DNA of 64,000 bases, from positions 252,953 through 316,952 of the forward strand of contig CACLUR010000002.1 of NCBI GenBank assembly GCA_902610175.1. Reading direction: 5' to 3'. This document shows positions 1 through 8,080 of the stretch, piece by piece. The position numbers and the translations under genes were made by a program. The stretch is from an uncultured Alphaproteobacteria bacterium. GTDB lineage: Bacteria > Pseudomonadota > Alphaproteobacteria > HIMB59. The notes below the pieces were generated by a model. It did no database searches. It was not told the DNA's origin and saw only the letters and a program-made list of their open reading frames with translations. The first letter of the stretch is position 1; each line of letters starts with the position of its first letter.

Positions 1-180
1 TGTATTGAAACCCGTTAAAGCATATGTCCACTCAGCTCTTGAAAAAAAATCTGCTTTTACTTTGAAAGAGCCCCATAAAGTCCAAAGAAAAGGGAAAATT
101 GAGATAGTGAGCCAAAATAAAATAAAAATGCCATTGAAAATAATAAGTTGCTTCGAGTACTTATTTAATTTTGTATCCAT
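1..180 (-). CDS. Sugar-type ABC transporter permease (MalG-like), N-terminal part
   Basis: Inner-membrane permease of a carbohydrate-type ABC importer; only the first 60 codons are in the window. The reading frame starts with ATG directly after the TAA of the neighbouring permease (no spacer). It encodes a short polar N-terminus, a hydrophobic segment at about residues 12-32, and then a WGSFK-type stretch, as expected for the first membrane helix of MalG-type subunits. It would pair with the preceding permease to form the channel. The gene runs off the left edge, so the EAA loop and any ATPase gene are not visible. The call rests on position and the N-terminal pattern. Confidence 0.75.
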   Translation of the reverse strand, partial: MDTKLNKYSKQLIIFNGIFILFWLTISIFPFLWTLWGSFKVKADFFSRAEWTYALTGFNT

Positions 181-1209
181 TTATCTTTCAGTCCTAAATT
201 CTTTCCATGTTCTTATTAAAACTGGTGTAAGTAAAAAGGCTATTCCAATTATGGTAAGCATAGATGTTGCTCCTGCAGATCCAAAGAGCATTTTATTTTC
301 ATTTCTTAAATCTTGATAAATCATCCATGATAAAGATTGAGCAACACCCTCCGCAGAAAAACCAATTATGGGTTCGAAAACCCTAAAATTATCCATTAGG
401 CATATTAACATTATAAATGTCGCTACAGGATAAAGGTGAGGAATAACTATATAACGCACCCTTTGATATCTAGAAGCTCCATCTATGTAAGCAGCCTCTA
501 TTGGGTCTTGAGGAACTGTTTGAAGCGCTGCATAAAAAACAACAAAAGCAAATGGAGTGTTATGCCATATCCCATAAATTATTAGAGTAATCCATGTTAA
601 ATTACTGGATGCTTTCAAAGAGAGATTGGGGTCATCAAATAAAATTTGAATAGAAGCACCAATTATACCTTGCGAGTCAATCATCCAAAACAAAACTAGA
701 GATCCAATTAAGGGAGTCACAATCATAGGTAGAATTGTTCCAAAAACTATGAAGCCTTTAATGATTTTAGATAAAGTGTTCACACTCAAAGCCACGATAA
801 AACCTAATATTATTACTGGAGGTGTAACAGCAAAACAAAAAGTTAGAGTAAATAAAAGAGCTTTATAAAAAGGAAGATTTAAAACAATATCTTTAAATTC
901 ACTCATTGATGATGATGTATTCCAAGCTTCCCCTATTTCATCGAATGCTAGATGATTTCTGTCAGTATAGGTACCAAACCCATTAAACCTCCCTAAAGGA
1001 TTTTCCTGTCTTAATTTTTCAGTCGCCTCAACATCAACGCGCACATTTGTTTTACATCCAAAAGGATCACAATTTTCAACTTCCATTAAGATCTGTTCAG
1101 TTTCAATATGTAATGATTGAAAAAAGCTAGATACAATTGGTAGGCCAATAAATAAAATCATAGCTAGGCCTGTGGGTAGAATAAACCAAAAGAAAGTTTT
1201 ATGAGGCAT
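181..1209 (-). CDS. Sugar-type ABC transporter permease (MalF-like)
   Basis: Membrane subunit of a binding-protein-dependent importer (MalF/UgpA type). At 342 aa it is longer than the usual ~290-300 aa. The extra length is a hydrophilic loop at about residues 32-108, between the first and second membrane helices, containing Cys47 and Cys52, which could form a disulfide if periplasmic. The cytoplasmic EAA loop that contacts the ATPase is clear at about residues 238-258 (EAAYIDGASRYQR). It lies downstream of the binding-protein gene, separated by a hairpin, and abuts the second permease. Substrate is not evident; the accessory cluster to its right is the best clue. Confidence 0.88.
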   Translation of the reverse strand: MPHKTFFWFILPTGLAMILFIGLPIVSSFFQSLHIETEQILMEVENCDPFGCKTNVRVDVEATEKLRQENPLGRFNGFGTYTDRNHLAFDEIGEAWNTSSSMSEFKDIVLNLPFYKALLFTLTFCFAVTPPVIILGFIVALSVNTLSKIIKGFIVFGTILPMIVTPLIGSLVLFWMIDSQGIIGASIQILFDDPNLSLKASSNLTWITLIIYGIWHNTPFAFVVFYAALQTVPQDPIEAAYIDGASRYQRVRYIVIPHLYPVATFIMLICLMDNFRVFEPIIGFSAEGVAQSLSWMIYQDLRNENKMLFGSAGATSMLTIIGIAFLLTPVLIRTWKEFRTER

Positions 1210-1220
1210 TTAATTACTTA

Positions 1221-1254
1221 AAAAAAAGAGTGGACCATATCAATGGACCACTCT
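1221..1254 (-). terminator. Hairpin plus T-run between binding-protein and permease genes
   Basis: An 11-bp inverted repeat (arms 1227-1237 and 1244-1254) with one central mismatch and a 6-nt loop. On the minus strand it is followed by seven T residues. This is the form of an intrinsic terminator. It lies after the binding-protein stop and 12 bp before the permease start, so it probably acts as a partial terminator or mRNA stabiliser that makes more binding protein than permease. Confidence 0.7.
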
Positions 1255-1277
1255 ATCAAATTTAATATAGCTATGTT

Positions 1278-2513
1278 TTATAAAAAACCCTGCTCAGTAG
1301 CCTTGGCTATGTAAGCAGCTTCAACATCAGCTAATGCTTTTTCAGCTGACTCATTGCCTTGAAGAAATTCTACAAGTTCTGTACTCAAAGCACCGTGCAT
1401 CAAGCTCATATGTGGAAAACTAGGGTAAGGTGTTGTACCTCTACTAGCAGCATCCACAACTGGCCCTGCAGTATCACCAGGTGTGTAACCTTTAATTAAC
1501 CACACAGTTGCATTAGGATTGTTATTAGCTAAATCAGTTGATGAAGCAGCTCCAACTAAAGCTCTAAATGAAGCCTCTGCATTTTCATCAGATGTGTTTG
1601 TAGCAATTGCAATTCCATCCCACCAAAGAGTGGTTGCAGGTTTGCTACCACCGCCTACAGTAGGTGATGGGGCTAATCTTGTATCAGCTTTGATATCTTG
1701 ATCACCTTCATCATCAAGTAAAGATGCAGCACCTGAGTTCCAAACATGCATTAATGCAACGTTACCAGACTCCCACTCTTCTTTAACAGCATTTGTATCT
1801 TGTGTTAAAAAATCAGGATTACTTAACTCAGTTAATTTTTTAATAACATTCAAAGCTGCAACACCTTTTTCGTTGTTCACATTAGGCTGAGCAGATCCTG
1901 ATTTAAAAAACTCACCACCATGACCAAGGTACATGTTCACAAATTCTTGACCAAGATTCCATCCAGACTTGAAAGCTCCTGCATATGGATTGTCCATAAC
2001 TCCAGCTGCTTTGATTTTTTCAGCAGCAGCAATTACCTCTTCATAAGTAGAAGGAACTGCTATTCCTAAATCGTTAAGAATACTCTCTCTGTACCAAAGA
2101 TGTTGTGCGTTTGCCATAAAAGCTACAGCATAAATCTTTCCATCAATTGTAATCTTTTGATTTTCATTTAAGTTTGAACCGTATTTTTCAACTAAATCAT
2201 CAAGTGGACGAATTAAACCGTCATTCATTAATGGTGTAATTGAGCCATTAGTAACTAATTTAGCTGAAAATTCAGCAGGATTTGCTGATAAGGCAGCTAC
2301 TTGTAATTTGTTATGATCAACAGAGTGCGTAACATTAAAATCTGCATCTGGACCAGCGCAACTTTTTACTTCATCCATAAAAATTCTGTATGTAGTAAAT
2401 TCGTTCGCTAAAATATTTATTGATCCGTTTGTTACACCACAAGGTGAGTGACTACCTGCAAAAACGCTAGTAGATGCAAACGAGATCAATAAAGCTAACA
2501 TTAGTTTTTTCAT
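1278..2513 (-). CDS. Sugar-type ABC transporter substrate-binding protein
   Basis: Periplasmic solute-binding protein of the SBP_bac_1 (MalE-like) class, 411 aa, normal length. A signal peptide is clear (residues 1-19: MKK start, hydrophobic core, VFA-G cleavage site). The mature part has the family pattern, including a conserved LWYRESILNDLG-type stretch near residue 135 and several Trp residues that could stack on a sugar ring. A GAGGA-like Shine-Dalgarno sequence precedes the ATG. It is followed by the permease genes and preceded by SnoaL-type genes on the same strand, which suggests that the importer feeds that pathway. The ligand cannot be named from sequence. Confidence 0.9.
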   Translation of the reverse strand: MKKLMLALLISFASTSVFAGSHSPCGVTNGSINILANEFTTYRIFMDEVKSCAGPDADFNVTHSVDHNKLQVAALSANPAEFSAKLVTNGSITPLMNDGLIRPLDDLVEKYGSNLNENQKITIDGKIYAVAFMANAQHLWYRESILNDLGIAVPSTYEEVIAAAEKIKAAGVMDNPYAGAFKSGWNLGQEFVNMYLGHGGEFFKSGSAQPNVNNEKGVAALNVIKKLTELSNPDFLTQDTNAVKEEWESGNVALMHVWNSGAASLLDDEGDQDIKADTRLAPSPTVGGGSKPATTLWWDGIAIATNTSDENAEASFRALVGAASSTDLANNNPNATVWLIKGYTPGDTAGPVVDAASRGTTPYPSFPHMSLMHGALSTELVEFLQGNESAEKALADVEAAYIAKATEQGFL

Positions 2514-2552
2514 TTATTTCCTCTTCTGTTTATAAGTAAAAATATAATCTTA

Positions 2553-2558
2553 ATTATA
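2553..2558 (-). promoter_or_regulatory. Candidate -10 element for the binding-protein gene
   Basis: A perfect TATAAT on the minus strand, about 40 bp upstream of the binding-protein ATG, in a 104-bp gap. No convincing -35 box is seen. In such AT-rich DNA a chance match is quite possible. Confidence 0.35.
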
Positions 2559-2617
2559 CCTAATAAACTTAAATTAAAATGTAAGAGAAATGGTCGCGGA
2601 AATTATGATATTCTTTC

Positions 2618-3037
2618 TTATTTAAAACTAAGACCCATTTGTTCAAAAACACCATGGTTATCGACCATTACATAATTATCCATAAATTTACCATTTTTAA
2701 TTGTCCAAAAGTCAGAAAATTGCATTTTAATTGCCTTTCCAGTTGGTTTTACTCCTAAATAAGTACCGCTATGAGTTCCAGTTAAATAACCCGTCGCACT
2801 TATCCATTCACCTTCTGCGACAACAATATCATTTTTTACATGATAGTCTGGAAATGCCTCATAAAAAGGTTTGAGAACCTTATATTTAAAATTTTCAATT
2901 CCGTGAATATCACCAAAACCTGGAGGTCCATGCCAAATCATATCATCGTTCCAATATTTATGCTGTGCCTCTAAATCTTGTGCATTCAAAGCATCGTACA
3001 TATTTTGCAGCAGTATTTTATTTTCATTTATATTCAT
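2618..3037 (-). CDS. SnoaL-like (NTF2-fold) protein, single domain
   Basis: A 139-aa protein with the length and pattern of the SnoaL-like polyketide cyclase / ester cyclase family, a cone-shaped alpha+beta barrel used for small-molecule lyase, isomerase or cyclase chemistry. The N-terminal helix (YDALNAQDLEA) is followed by DMIWHGPPGFGDIHG, resembling the second domain of the longer SnoaL proteins at 4269-5273 and 9156-10250. A GTHSGTYLGVKPTGK strand pair then follows, as is typical of the family. Its start overlaps the stop of the upstream double-SnoaL gene (ATGA), implying translational coupling. The real reaction is unknown; binding-only roles also exist in this fold. Confidence 0.85.
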   Translation of the reverse strand: MNINENKILLQNMYDALNAQDLEAQHKYWNDDMIWHGPPGFGDIHGIENFKYKVLKPFYEAFPDYHVKNDIVVAEGEWISATGYLTGTHSGTYLGVKPTGKAIKMQFSDFWTIKNGKFMDNYVMVDNHGVFEQMGLSFK

Positions 3038-4173
3038 TTTTTTTCCCCTAAAATTTGTATTAAGATTGCCAATTCATTGAAACCAGTCCATTCTTTTACA
3101 ATTTTATTATTTTTAATTTCCCATTGTGTAATGCCCCAGAGATAACATTCTTTATTAGATGGTTTACCATAAATTCCATTTCCTTTGTGAGTTCCCACAG
3201 CACCCCAACGAATTGACACTAAATAACCATCTTTACTATTTCCCATCCAATATAGATCTTCAACACTTAGTGCAAGGTCAGGAAATGATGCAATTAATGA
3301 GATTATAAAATGTTTAAGCTTAGGTATTCCAACAAATTTTCGACTAGTTGAACCTTCAAATTTTATATTTTTTGTATAAACGCTATCAATAGCAGAAAAA
3401 TTTCTTCTATTCCAAATAGTATCAAAAACCGCATGCACAAATTCTCTAATGTTTTTAATTTTATCAGGTATAGCGAAACTTATATGCTTTAACTTTTTAA
3501 TATTTCTTTTGGGTTTTGAATTTCTAAAATCAGGAGCAAATGGACCAATATTTCCTTTATTAGCAATTTGTATTGCTACTTCATTTAAATCTAAGCCTAA
3601 TTGTTTTATTAAACCTGCAGTATCATAAACAACATTTTCGTAATATATTTCATTATTTTTTGCTACACAGTTTGCAATACAGAACAACCTAACTGATTTA
3701 CCTGTTGGTTTGGCAAAATTACTATAACCGGTGTTAGTGCCTGTAATTATAGTTCTGTGTGAAGTATGAAAACTAGTTTTGTCGTCTCCTGCCCATATAA
3801 CCTCATCAGCATATAATCGAATGTTCGGGAATGCGTTATTAGTATGAACTGTATCAGAGACAATTTTTTCAGATCCGAATTGTAATCCAAGTTCATCCCA
3901 AACACGACATTTTGGGCTATAAGTATCGTATATATAGCCAATATTTTTTTCTTCCCATATGCTGTATGTAATTCTGACAATATAATCAATTATATTTTTA
4001 TATTGTTTTTCAAATCCCTGCATTGACTGAAATGGTAAATTTTTAGGGTTTGGATTTAAAGATTTAGCATTACCACCTCCACCATAGGATTTAAGAGAGA
4101 TATCAAAATTTTTTGGCATTTGATGATCTTTTAAAGGGGTTGGTTTTAAATCTTTAATTAGAGTTTTTTTCAT
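3034..4173 (-). CDS. Double SnoaL-like protein (subfamily A, copy 1)
   Basis: A 379-aa soluble protein with two NTF2/SnoaL-like domains (about residues 60-200 and 245-375) after a Gly/Asn-rich 50-residue extension. Domain 1 has ITYSIWEEK, YADEVIWAGDD, TSHR, PTGKSVR and KNNEIYYEN. The protein at 7107-8078 has the same blocks in the same order, so the two are paralogs. Domain 2 ends with a KEWTGFNE strand. No signal peptide is seen, so it is cytoplasmic. It is first in a two-gene unit with the single-domain SnoaL gene. Tandem SnoaL architecture is uncommon, and I do not recognise a characterised member. Confidence 0.8.
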   Translation of the reverse strand: MKKTLIKDLKPTPLKDHQMPKNFDISLKSYGGGGNAKSLNPNPKNLPFQSMQGFEKQYKNIIDYIVRITYSIWEEKNIGYIYDTYSPKCRVWDELGLQFGSEKIVSDTVHTNNAFPNIRLYADEVIWAGDDKTSFHTSHRTIITGTNTGYSNFAKPTGKSVRLFCIANCVAKNNEIYYENVVYDTAGLIKQLGLDLNEVAIQIANKGNIGPFAPDFRNSKPKRNIKKLKHISFAIPDKIKNIREFVHAVFDTIWNRRNFSAIDSVYTKNIKFEGSTSRKFVGIPKLKHFIISLIASFPDLALSVEDLYWMGNSKDGYLVSIRWGAVGTHKGNGIYGKPSNKECYLWGITQWEIKNNKIVKEWTGFNELAILIQILGEKK

Positions 4174-4268
4174 AAATAAATGTACTAATACTATTAAATA
4201 AAATTCAAAGCAATAATTTTATATAAAATGAATATTATTATTTTTTCTTTTGTATTATAAATAGACTA

Positions 4269-5273
4269 ATGTCTGATTTTCAGAAAGAAAAATCATTAGT
4301 ATTAAATTTTATAAATGAAGTTGATAATGCTACTGAAAATAACTTAATTGAAATAATTTCTAAGTACGCATCTAATAATTTTAATATGAAATGTACACAT
4401 CCTTTTAACGAAATAATAGGCATTGAAGAATTTGCAACAAAATTTTGGTTTCCTATAAAAAAATCATTTAAGCCTATCCAAAGGAGAATGGATATCTTTT
4501 ATGCTGGCACAAATTTAGTTGATAATCATTCTTCAAAATGGGTTGTGAATATGGGACATTTACTTGGAAGTTTTAATTTTCCTTTTTTTGACATTCAACC
4601 AAATTTTAAAACTGTAATGTTATGGTATTGCGAGTTTTATAAAGTAGAGGATAACAAAATACAAGAAGGTGCTTTTTTTTTAGACATTTTAAAATTTATG
4701 CAACATTTAAATTTATCAGTTGTCCCAGAGTCAACGGGGATGATTGGCTTTAATCCAGGACCTAAAACACATCAGGGTTTATGCTTTGATAAACAAAGTG
4801 AAATAGAAGGAAAGAAAACTCTTGACCTTATAATGAGAATGGCAAATCGATTAATTGGTGAGGGGATGAGGACAACAATTCAAGATCTACATAAAGACTG
4901 GCATGAGGACATGATATGGTGGGGACCTGGGGGTATTGGTGCATCATATACCTATGAAGGTTATTTAAAAGGTCACACGGGCCCTTTTGAGGATAATTTA
5001 GATTTTATTGATTTCTCTGGACATATACTTGAAAACTCAGAGGGCAATTATGGTGGATGGTTTGGTTGGCCAAATTTAAAAATGAAACCAAAGGGTAATT
5101 ACATGGGATTCAAACAAGACACAAATCTTATTGGGGAGATGAGAGTTGTTGACCTTTATAGAAGAGATGGAGATAAAATAGCAGAAAATTGGATATTAAT
5201 TGATCATCTTCATTTTTTAGAATGTGTGGGCATTGATTTACTTGAGAGAAATAAAAATGAAAATTCTAAATAA
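4269..5273 (+). CDS. Double SnoaL-like protein (subfamily B, copy 1)
   Basis: A 334-aa soluble protein with two NTF2/SnoaL-like halves (about 1-150 and 190-325). The second half has DMIWWGPGGIG, YEGYLKGHTGPF, MRVVDLYRR and ENWILIDHLHFLE. The same blocks appear in the protein at 9156-10250, which marks the two as paralogs. His and Asp/Glu residues in these blocks are candidates for an active site, but none is proven. It is transcribed divergently from the subfamily A gene (95 bp between starts), and its 3' end overlaps the convergent MetE-like gene by 8 bp. No Shine-Dalgarno sequence is visible. A TATTAT box 11 bp upstream of the ATG may give a nearly leaderless transcript. Confidence 0.8.
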   Translation: MSDFQKEKSLVLNFINEVDNATENNLIEIISKYASNNFNMKCTHPFNEIIGIEEFATKFWFPIKKSFKPIQRRMDIFYAGTNLVDNHSSKWVVNMGHLLGSFNFPFFDIQPNFKTVMLWYCEFYKVEDNKIQEGAFFLDILKFMQHLNLSVVPESTGMIGFNPGPKTHQGLCFDKQSEIEGKKTLDLIMRMANRLIGEGMRTTIQDLHKDWHEDMIWWGPGGIGASYTYEGYLKGHTGPFEDNLDFIDFSGHILENSEGNYGGWFGWPNLKMKPKGNYMGFKQDTNLIGEMRVVDLYRRDGDKIAENWILIDHLHFLECVGIDLLERNKNENSK

Positions 5274-6396
5274 CTTTTGAAGCGAGTTTAGTACCCTCCA
5301 CTAATGCAATCAGTTTTTCATAACAAATATTTTCATCAATTTTTCCAAAGCCTGCAAAGGTACTAAAGCCACAATCAGTCCCAGCCATTAATTGTTCTTT
5401 AGGTACAACTGTTGAGTACTTTATTAATCTTTCAGCTACTACTTCCGGGTGTTCTACAAAATTAGATGTAGAGTCAATTACGCCAGGTACTAACACTTTA
5501 TCTTTTGGTAATTTTATTTCTTCAAAGACTTTCCACTCATGTGCATGACGAGGATTAGATGACTCAATCAAAAAATATTTAATTTTTGATTTTAGAATTA
5601 TAGGTAATATTTTTTTAAGAGCAATATCATGAGTATGTGGTCCCTCATAATTACCCCAACAAATATGCATTCTTGTTTTTTCAATATCAACATTTATTAA
5701 AGCATAATTTAAACACTCAATTTGCATTTCAGCTTTTTTTAAAAAATCTTCCTCAGATAGATCTTTAAAATTCATATGCCTAGCTAGGGCTAAATCTGGA
5801 CAGTCTAATTGAACATGAATATTTGCATTAGTAATTTGTTCATATTCATTTGCCATAATACCAGAGAGTTTATTTAAGTATTCATCATCACTAGCATAAA
5901 ATTTATTTGGCATAAAAACATTAATAACACCCGGTGATGCTGCATTCATAAATGCTTTTGCATGATCATACTTTTTTAAGGCGTTGCTAAAATTTTCAAT
6001 ATCATTTAACAAAGAAAAATTATCTTTTATTTTTAATTCATTGGTGCAACATGGTCTTGAATAAGTAGGTGTTCCACCACTAATAGTTAACTTTTCCTTA
6101 TAATCTGGAAAATCGTCTAAATCGGCAGGTGCTCTTCGTTCACTTTCTCCTGAAAAACCGTCAATTCTATCCTTGATATAAGTGGCATAACTAATCTTGC
6201 TCATCTCACCGTCACTTATGAAATCTAACCCCACTTCGAGTTGTCTTTTTACAATTTGCTCAACATTTGAGTTTAAAATATTTCCAAATAATTTTTTGTT
6301 GTATTCTTCACCCTTATCCTTGGCAAAGAGATATTCTGATAGTTCTTTGGATCTTGGTAAGCTCCCAACGTGTGTTGTCAAAATTTTAGATGCCAT
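5266..6396 (-). CDS. MetE-like (UROD/MetE superfamily) zinc methyltransferase-fold enzyme
   Basis: A 376-aa protein equivalent to only the catalytic C-terminal barrel of cobalamin-independent methionine synthase; full MetE is about 750 aa. HVGSLPRS sits at residues 9-16. The expected zinc ligands are present: His244 and Cys246 (HICWG), Glu278 and Cys342 (TDCGF). Core-only homologs include methyltransferases acting on various corrinoid or folate methyl donors and epoxide:thiol transferases, so methionine synthesis should not be assumed. It is last in a leftward unit: cupin, SnoaL, RraA-like, then this gene, with gaps of 2-5 bp. The setting suggests that it handles a thiol or methyl group in the cluster's pathway. 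Confidence 0.82.
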   Translation of the reverse strand: MASKILTTHVGSLPRSKELSEYLFAKDKGEEYNKKLFGNILNSNVEQIVKRQLEVGLDFISDGEMSKISYATYIKDRIDGFSGESERRAPADLDDFPDYKEKLTISGGTPTYSRPCCTNELKIKDNFSLLNDIENFSNALKKYDHAKAFMNAASPGVINVFMPNKFYASDDEYLNKLSGIMANEYEQITNANIHVQLDCPDLALARHMNFKDLSEEDFLKKAEMQIECLNYALINVDIEKTRMHICWGNYEGPHTHDIALKKILPIILKSKIKYFLIESSNPRHAHEWKVFEEIKLPKDKVLVPGVIDSTSNFVEHPEVVAERLIKYSTVVPKEQLMAGTDCGFSTFAGFGKIDENICYEKLIALVEGTKLASKVI

Positions 6397-6401
6397 AATA
6401 A

Positions 6402-7103
6402 TTATGAATTGATAAATTGTTTATACTTATCTAAGAATTGTTTTTTCGAAAATTTTTTATTTTTTCTTAAGAAATCAAAAATTATTTTTTCTTTTTTTAT
6501 CATTTTTTTTATAGCCAATGGTAATTCGATTAAAAAGTCTCTTTTTATTATAACAGCGCCGTGCATGTCTGCATGAATAAGGTCGTCAGGTCTTACTTTC
6601 ATATTAAAAATATCAACATTGCAATTAATTTTATGAATTTGATTGTATCCATGCCCTACTCTTATTTCACCACTTAATATTTGAAACTTTCTATTTATCT
6701 CCTGTAAATCTCTCATTGCTCCGTTTGTTATAGCTCCAACAAATCCAAAATTTAAATGTATAGATGCATTAAGTTCACCCCACCATGCACCAATTGTATT
6801 AGTCTTATCCTTATCCTCGATAACACAAATCTTAGGGTAGTTTCCTTCGAACATATACTCGTAATATTTATCTCTATTTTTTATTATATTTGTATTTTTC
6901 TTTTTTCTGGATGTAATAATTGCTGTTTTGGCAAAACCAATAATTGGTTTTAAACTCGGATTTAGACAATGCATTGTTTTTTGTGTGTGTCCTTTTGATC
7001 GTAGAGTTGTATCTAATAATTCTAGTGAATTTGAAATAGTTGGAGTGTCAAAATTTCTAATGTATTCAATAATTTTCTTTTCTCTTTTTGTTAGTAGTTT
7101 CAA
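6402..7103 (-). CDS. RraA / HMG aldolase-like family protein
   Basis: A 233-aa member of the RraA-like fold, which includes the RNase E inhibitor RraA and class II 4-hydroxy-4-methyl-2-oxoglutarate/oxaloacetate lyases. The aldolase-type substrate/metal motif is present: WGEL at residues 108-111, then GAMRD with Arg131 and Asp132. The closing RPDDLIHADMHGAVII stretch (about residues 187-202) is the family's most conserved block. Retention of Glu110, Arg131 and Asp132 favours a lyase or decarboxylase role rather than RNase E control. It sits 3 bp after the SnoaL gene and 5 bp before the MetE-like gene, so it is probably an enzyme of the same pathway. The substrate is unknown. Confidence 0.8.
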   Translation of the reverse strand: MKLLTKREKKIIEYIRNFDTPTISNSLELLDTTLRSKGHTQKTMHCLNPSLKPIIGFAKTAIITSRKKKNTNIIKNRDKYYEYMFEGNYPKICVIEDKDKTNTIGAWWGELNASIHLNFGFVGAITNGAMRDLQEINRKFQILSGEIRVGHGYNQIHKINCNVDIFNMKVRPDDLIHADMHGAVIIKRDFLIELPLAIKKMIKKEKIIFDFLRKNKKFSKKQFLDKYKQFINS

Positions 7104-7106
7104 TTG

Positions 7107-8078
7107 TTATCCAGTTTTTAATAAAATTTGTTTCCAAATTATTGTTTCATCAAACAAAACCCACTCATTTTTGATCCCTCTTGGACCAAATTCAGCCTGA
7201 GAAATTCCCATTATATGAATATTTGCATTACTAGGATCAGAAAATAATCCGGGTCCTGAATGAATTCCCTCTAGTGACCATCTAATGGATGCCTTTTTAT
7301 ACTCATTTTTTTCCTCTAAATAGCTTATATGTTCAACTTTAAAAATTGAATCCGGAAACATAGATCTTAGTGAAGACCAAAAACTCTTTACCTCATCTAC
7401 CCCTAATGCTTTCTTGCCTCCAGGCTGTTCTTGATTGACTGATCGATCATAAACTTTATCTATTATGTTAAAATTATTATTAAATATTTCCTTTAAAATG
7501 TTAGCATAATCTATTCCAGTATTGTTTGTTGAGATCGGTATTTGTATATATTTTACTTTATGTGAGGTATTGTTATTAAAGGGAGCTGGGCATTTATCTT
7601 TACCGCCTTGATTTTCAATCACTTTTGCTGCATGTTTTTTAGGGTCAATGTTTAACTGCCGCACAATAGCACCCTGGTCTCTTACAAGCCATTCATCGTA
7701 AACCTGGTTATTCTTGCAAGCACAATCAGCTATTACTCGATACTTGAGAGTTTTACCAGTAGCGTTTCCATAAATACCATCATTTAAATGCGTCGCCTTA
7801 GATAAAATTCTATGTGATGATAAATATCCATGTTCTTCATTACCAATCCAAATAACATCTTCGCCTAATAACTGTCGATCTGGAAATTCATTCAAAGTGG
7901 CATAAGTAGCTTTCACTACAGCATCAGGGCCATATATTACACCGTCTGGAGATCTAACTGGAATACTCTCAGCATAATAGTCTCTAATTGACTCAACATC
8001 TTTATTTTCCCAAATTTGATATGTTATTTTAAATATATAATCTGGTAGATCTAAAAATTTATTATCAAAACCTTTCAT
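7107..8078 (-). CDS. Double SnoaL-like protein (subfamily A, copy 2)
   Basis: A 323-aa protein with two SnoaL-like domains, paralogous to the product of 3034-4173. Shared blocks in order are ITYQIWENK, GEDVIWIGNE, SSHRILS, GIYGNATGK, IADCACKNNQVYDEW and QLNIDP. It lacks the 50-residue Gly/Asn-rich N-terminal extension of its paralog. The second domain (about 185-320) contains FPDSIFKVEHISYL and IRWSLEGIHSGPG. It is the second gene of the leftward unit headed by the cupin, with 2-3 bp on either side. The function is unknown. Keeping two diverged copies implies two different steps or ligands. Confidence 0.8.
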   Translation of the reverse strand: MKGFDNKFLDLPDYIFKITYQIWENKDVESIRDYYAESIPVRSPDGVIYGPDAVVKATYATLNEFPDRQLLGEDVIWIGNEEHGYLSSHRILSKATHLNDGIYGNATGKTLKYRVIADCACKNNQVYDEWLVRDQGAIVRQLNIDPKKHAAKVIENQGGKDKCPAPFNNNTSHKVKYIQIPISTNNTGIDYANILKEIFNNNFNIIDKVYDRSVNQEQPGGKKALGVDEVKSFWSSLRSMFPDSIFKVEHISYLEEKNEYKKASIRWSLEGIHSGPGLFSDPSNANIHIMGISQAEFGPRGIKNEWVLFDETIIWKQILLKTG

Positions 8079-8080
8079 TA

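Noticed and set aside
1..316. A 103-codon plus-strand frame at the left edge
   Set aside because: It runs antisense to the two permease genes, whose frames are supported by membrane helices and abutting start and stop codons.
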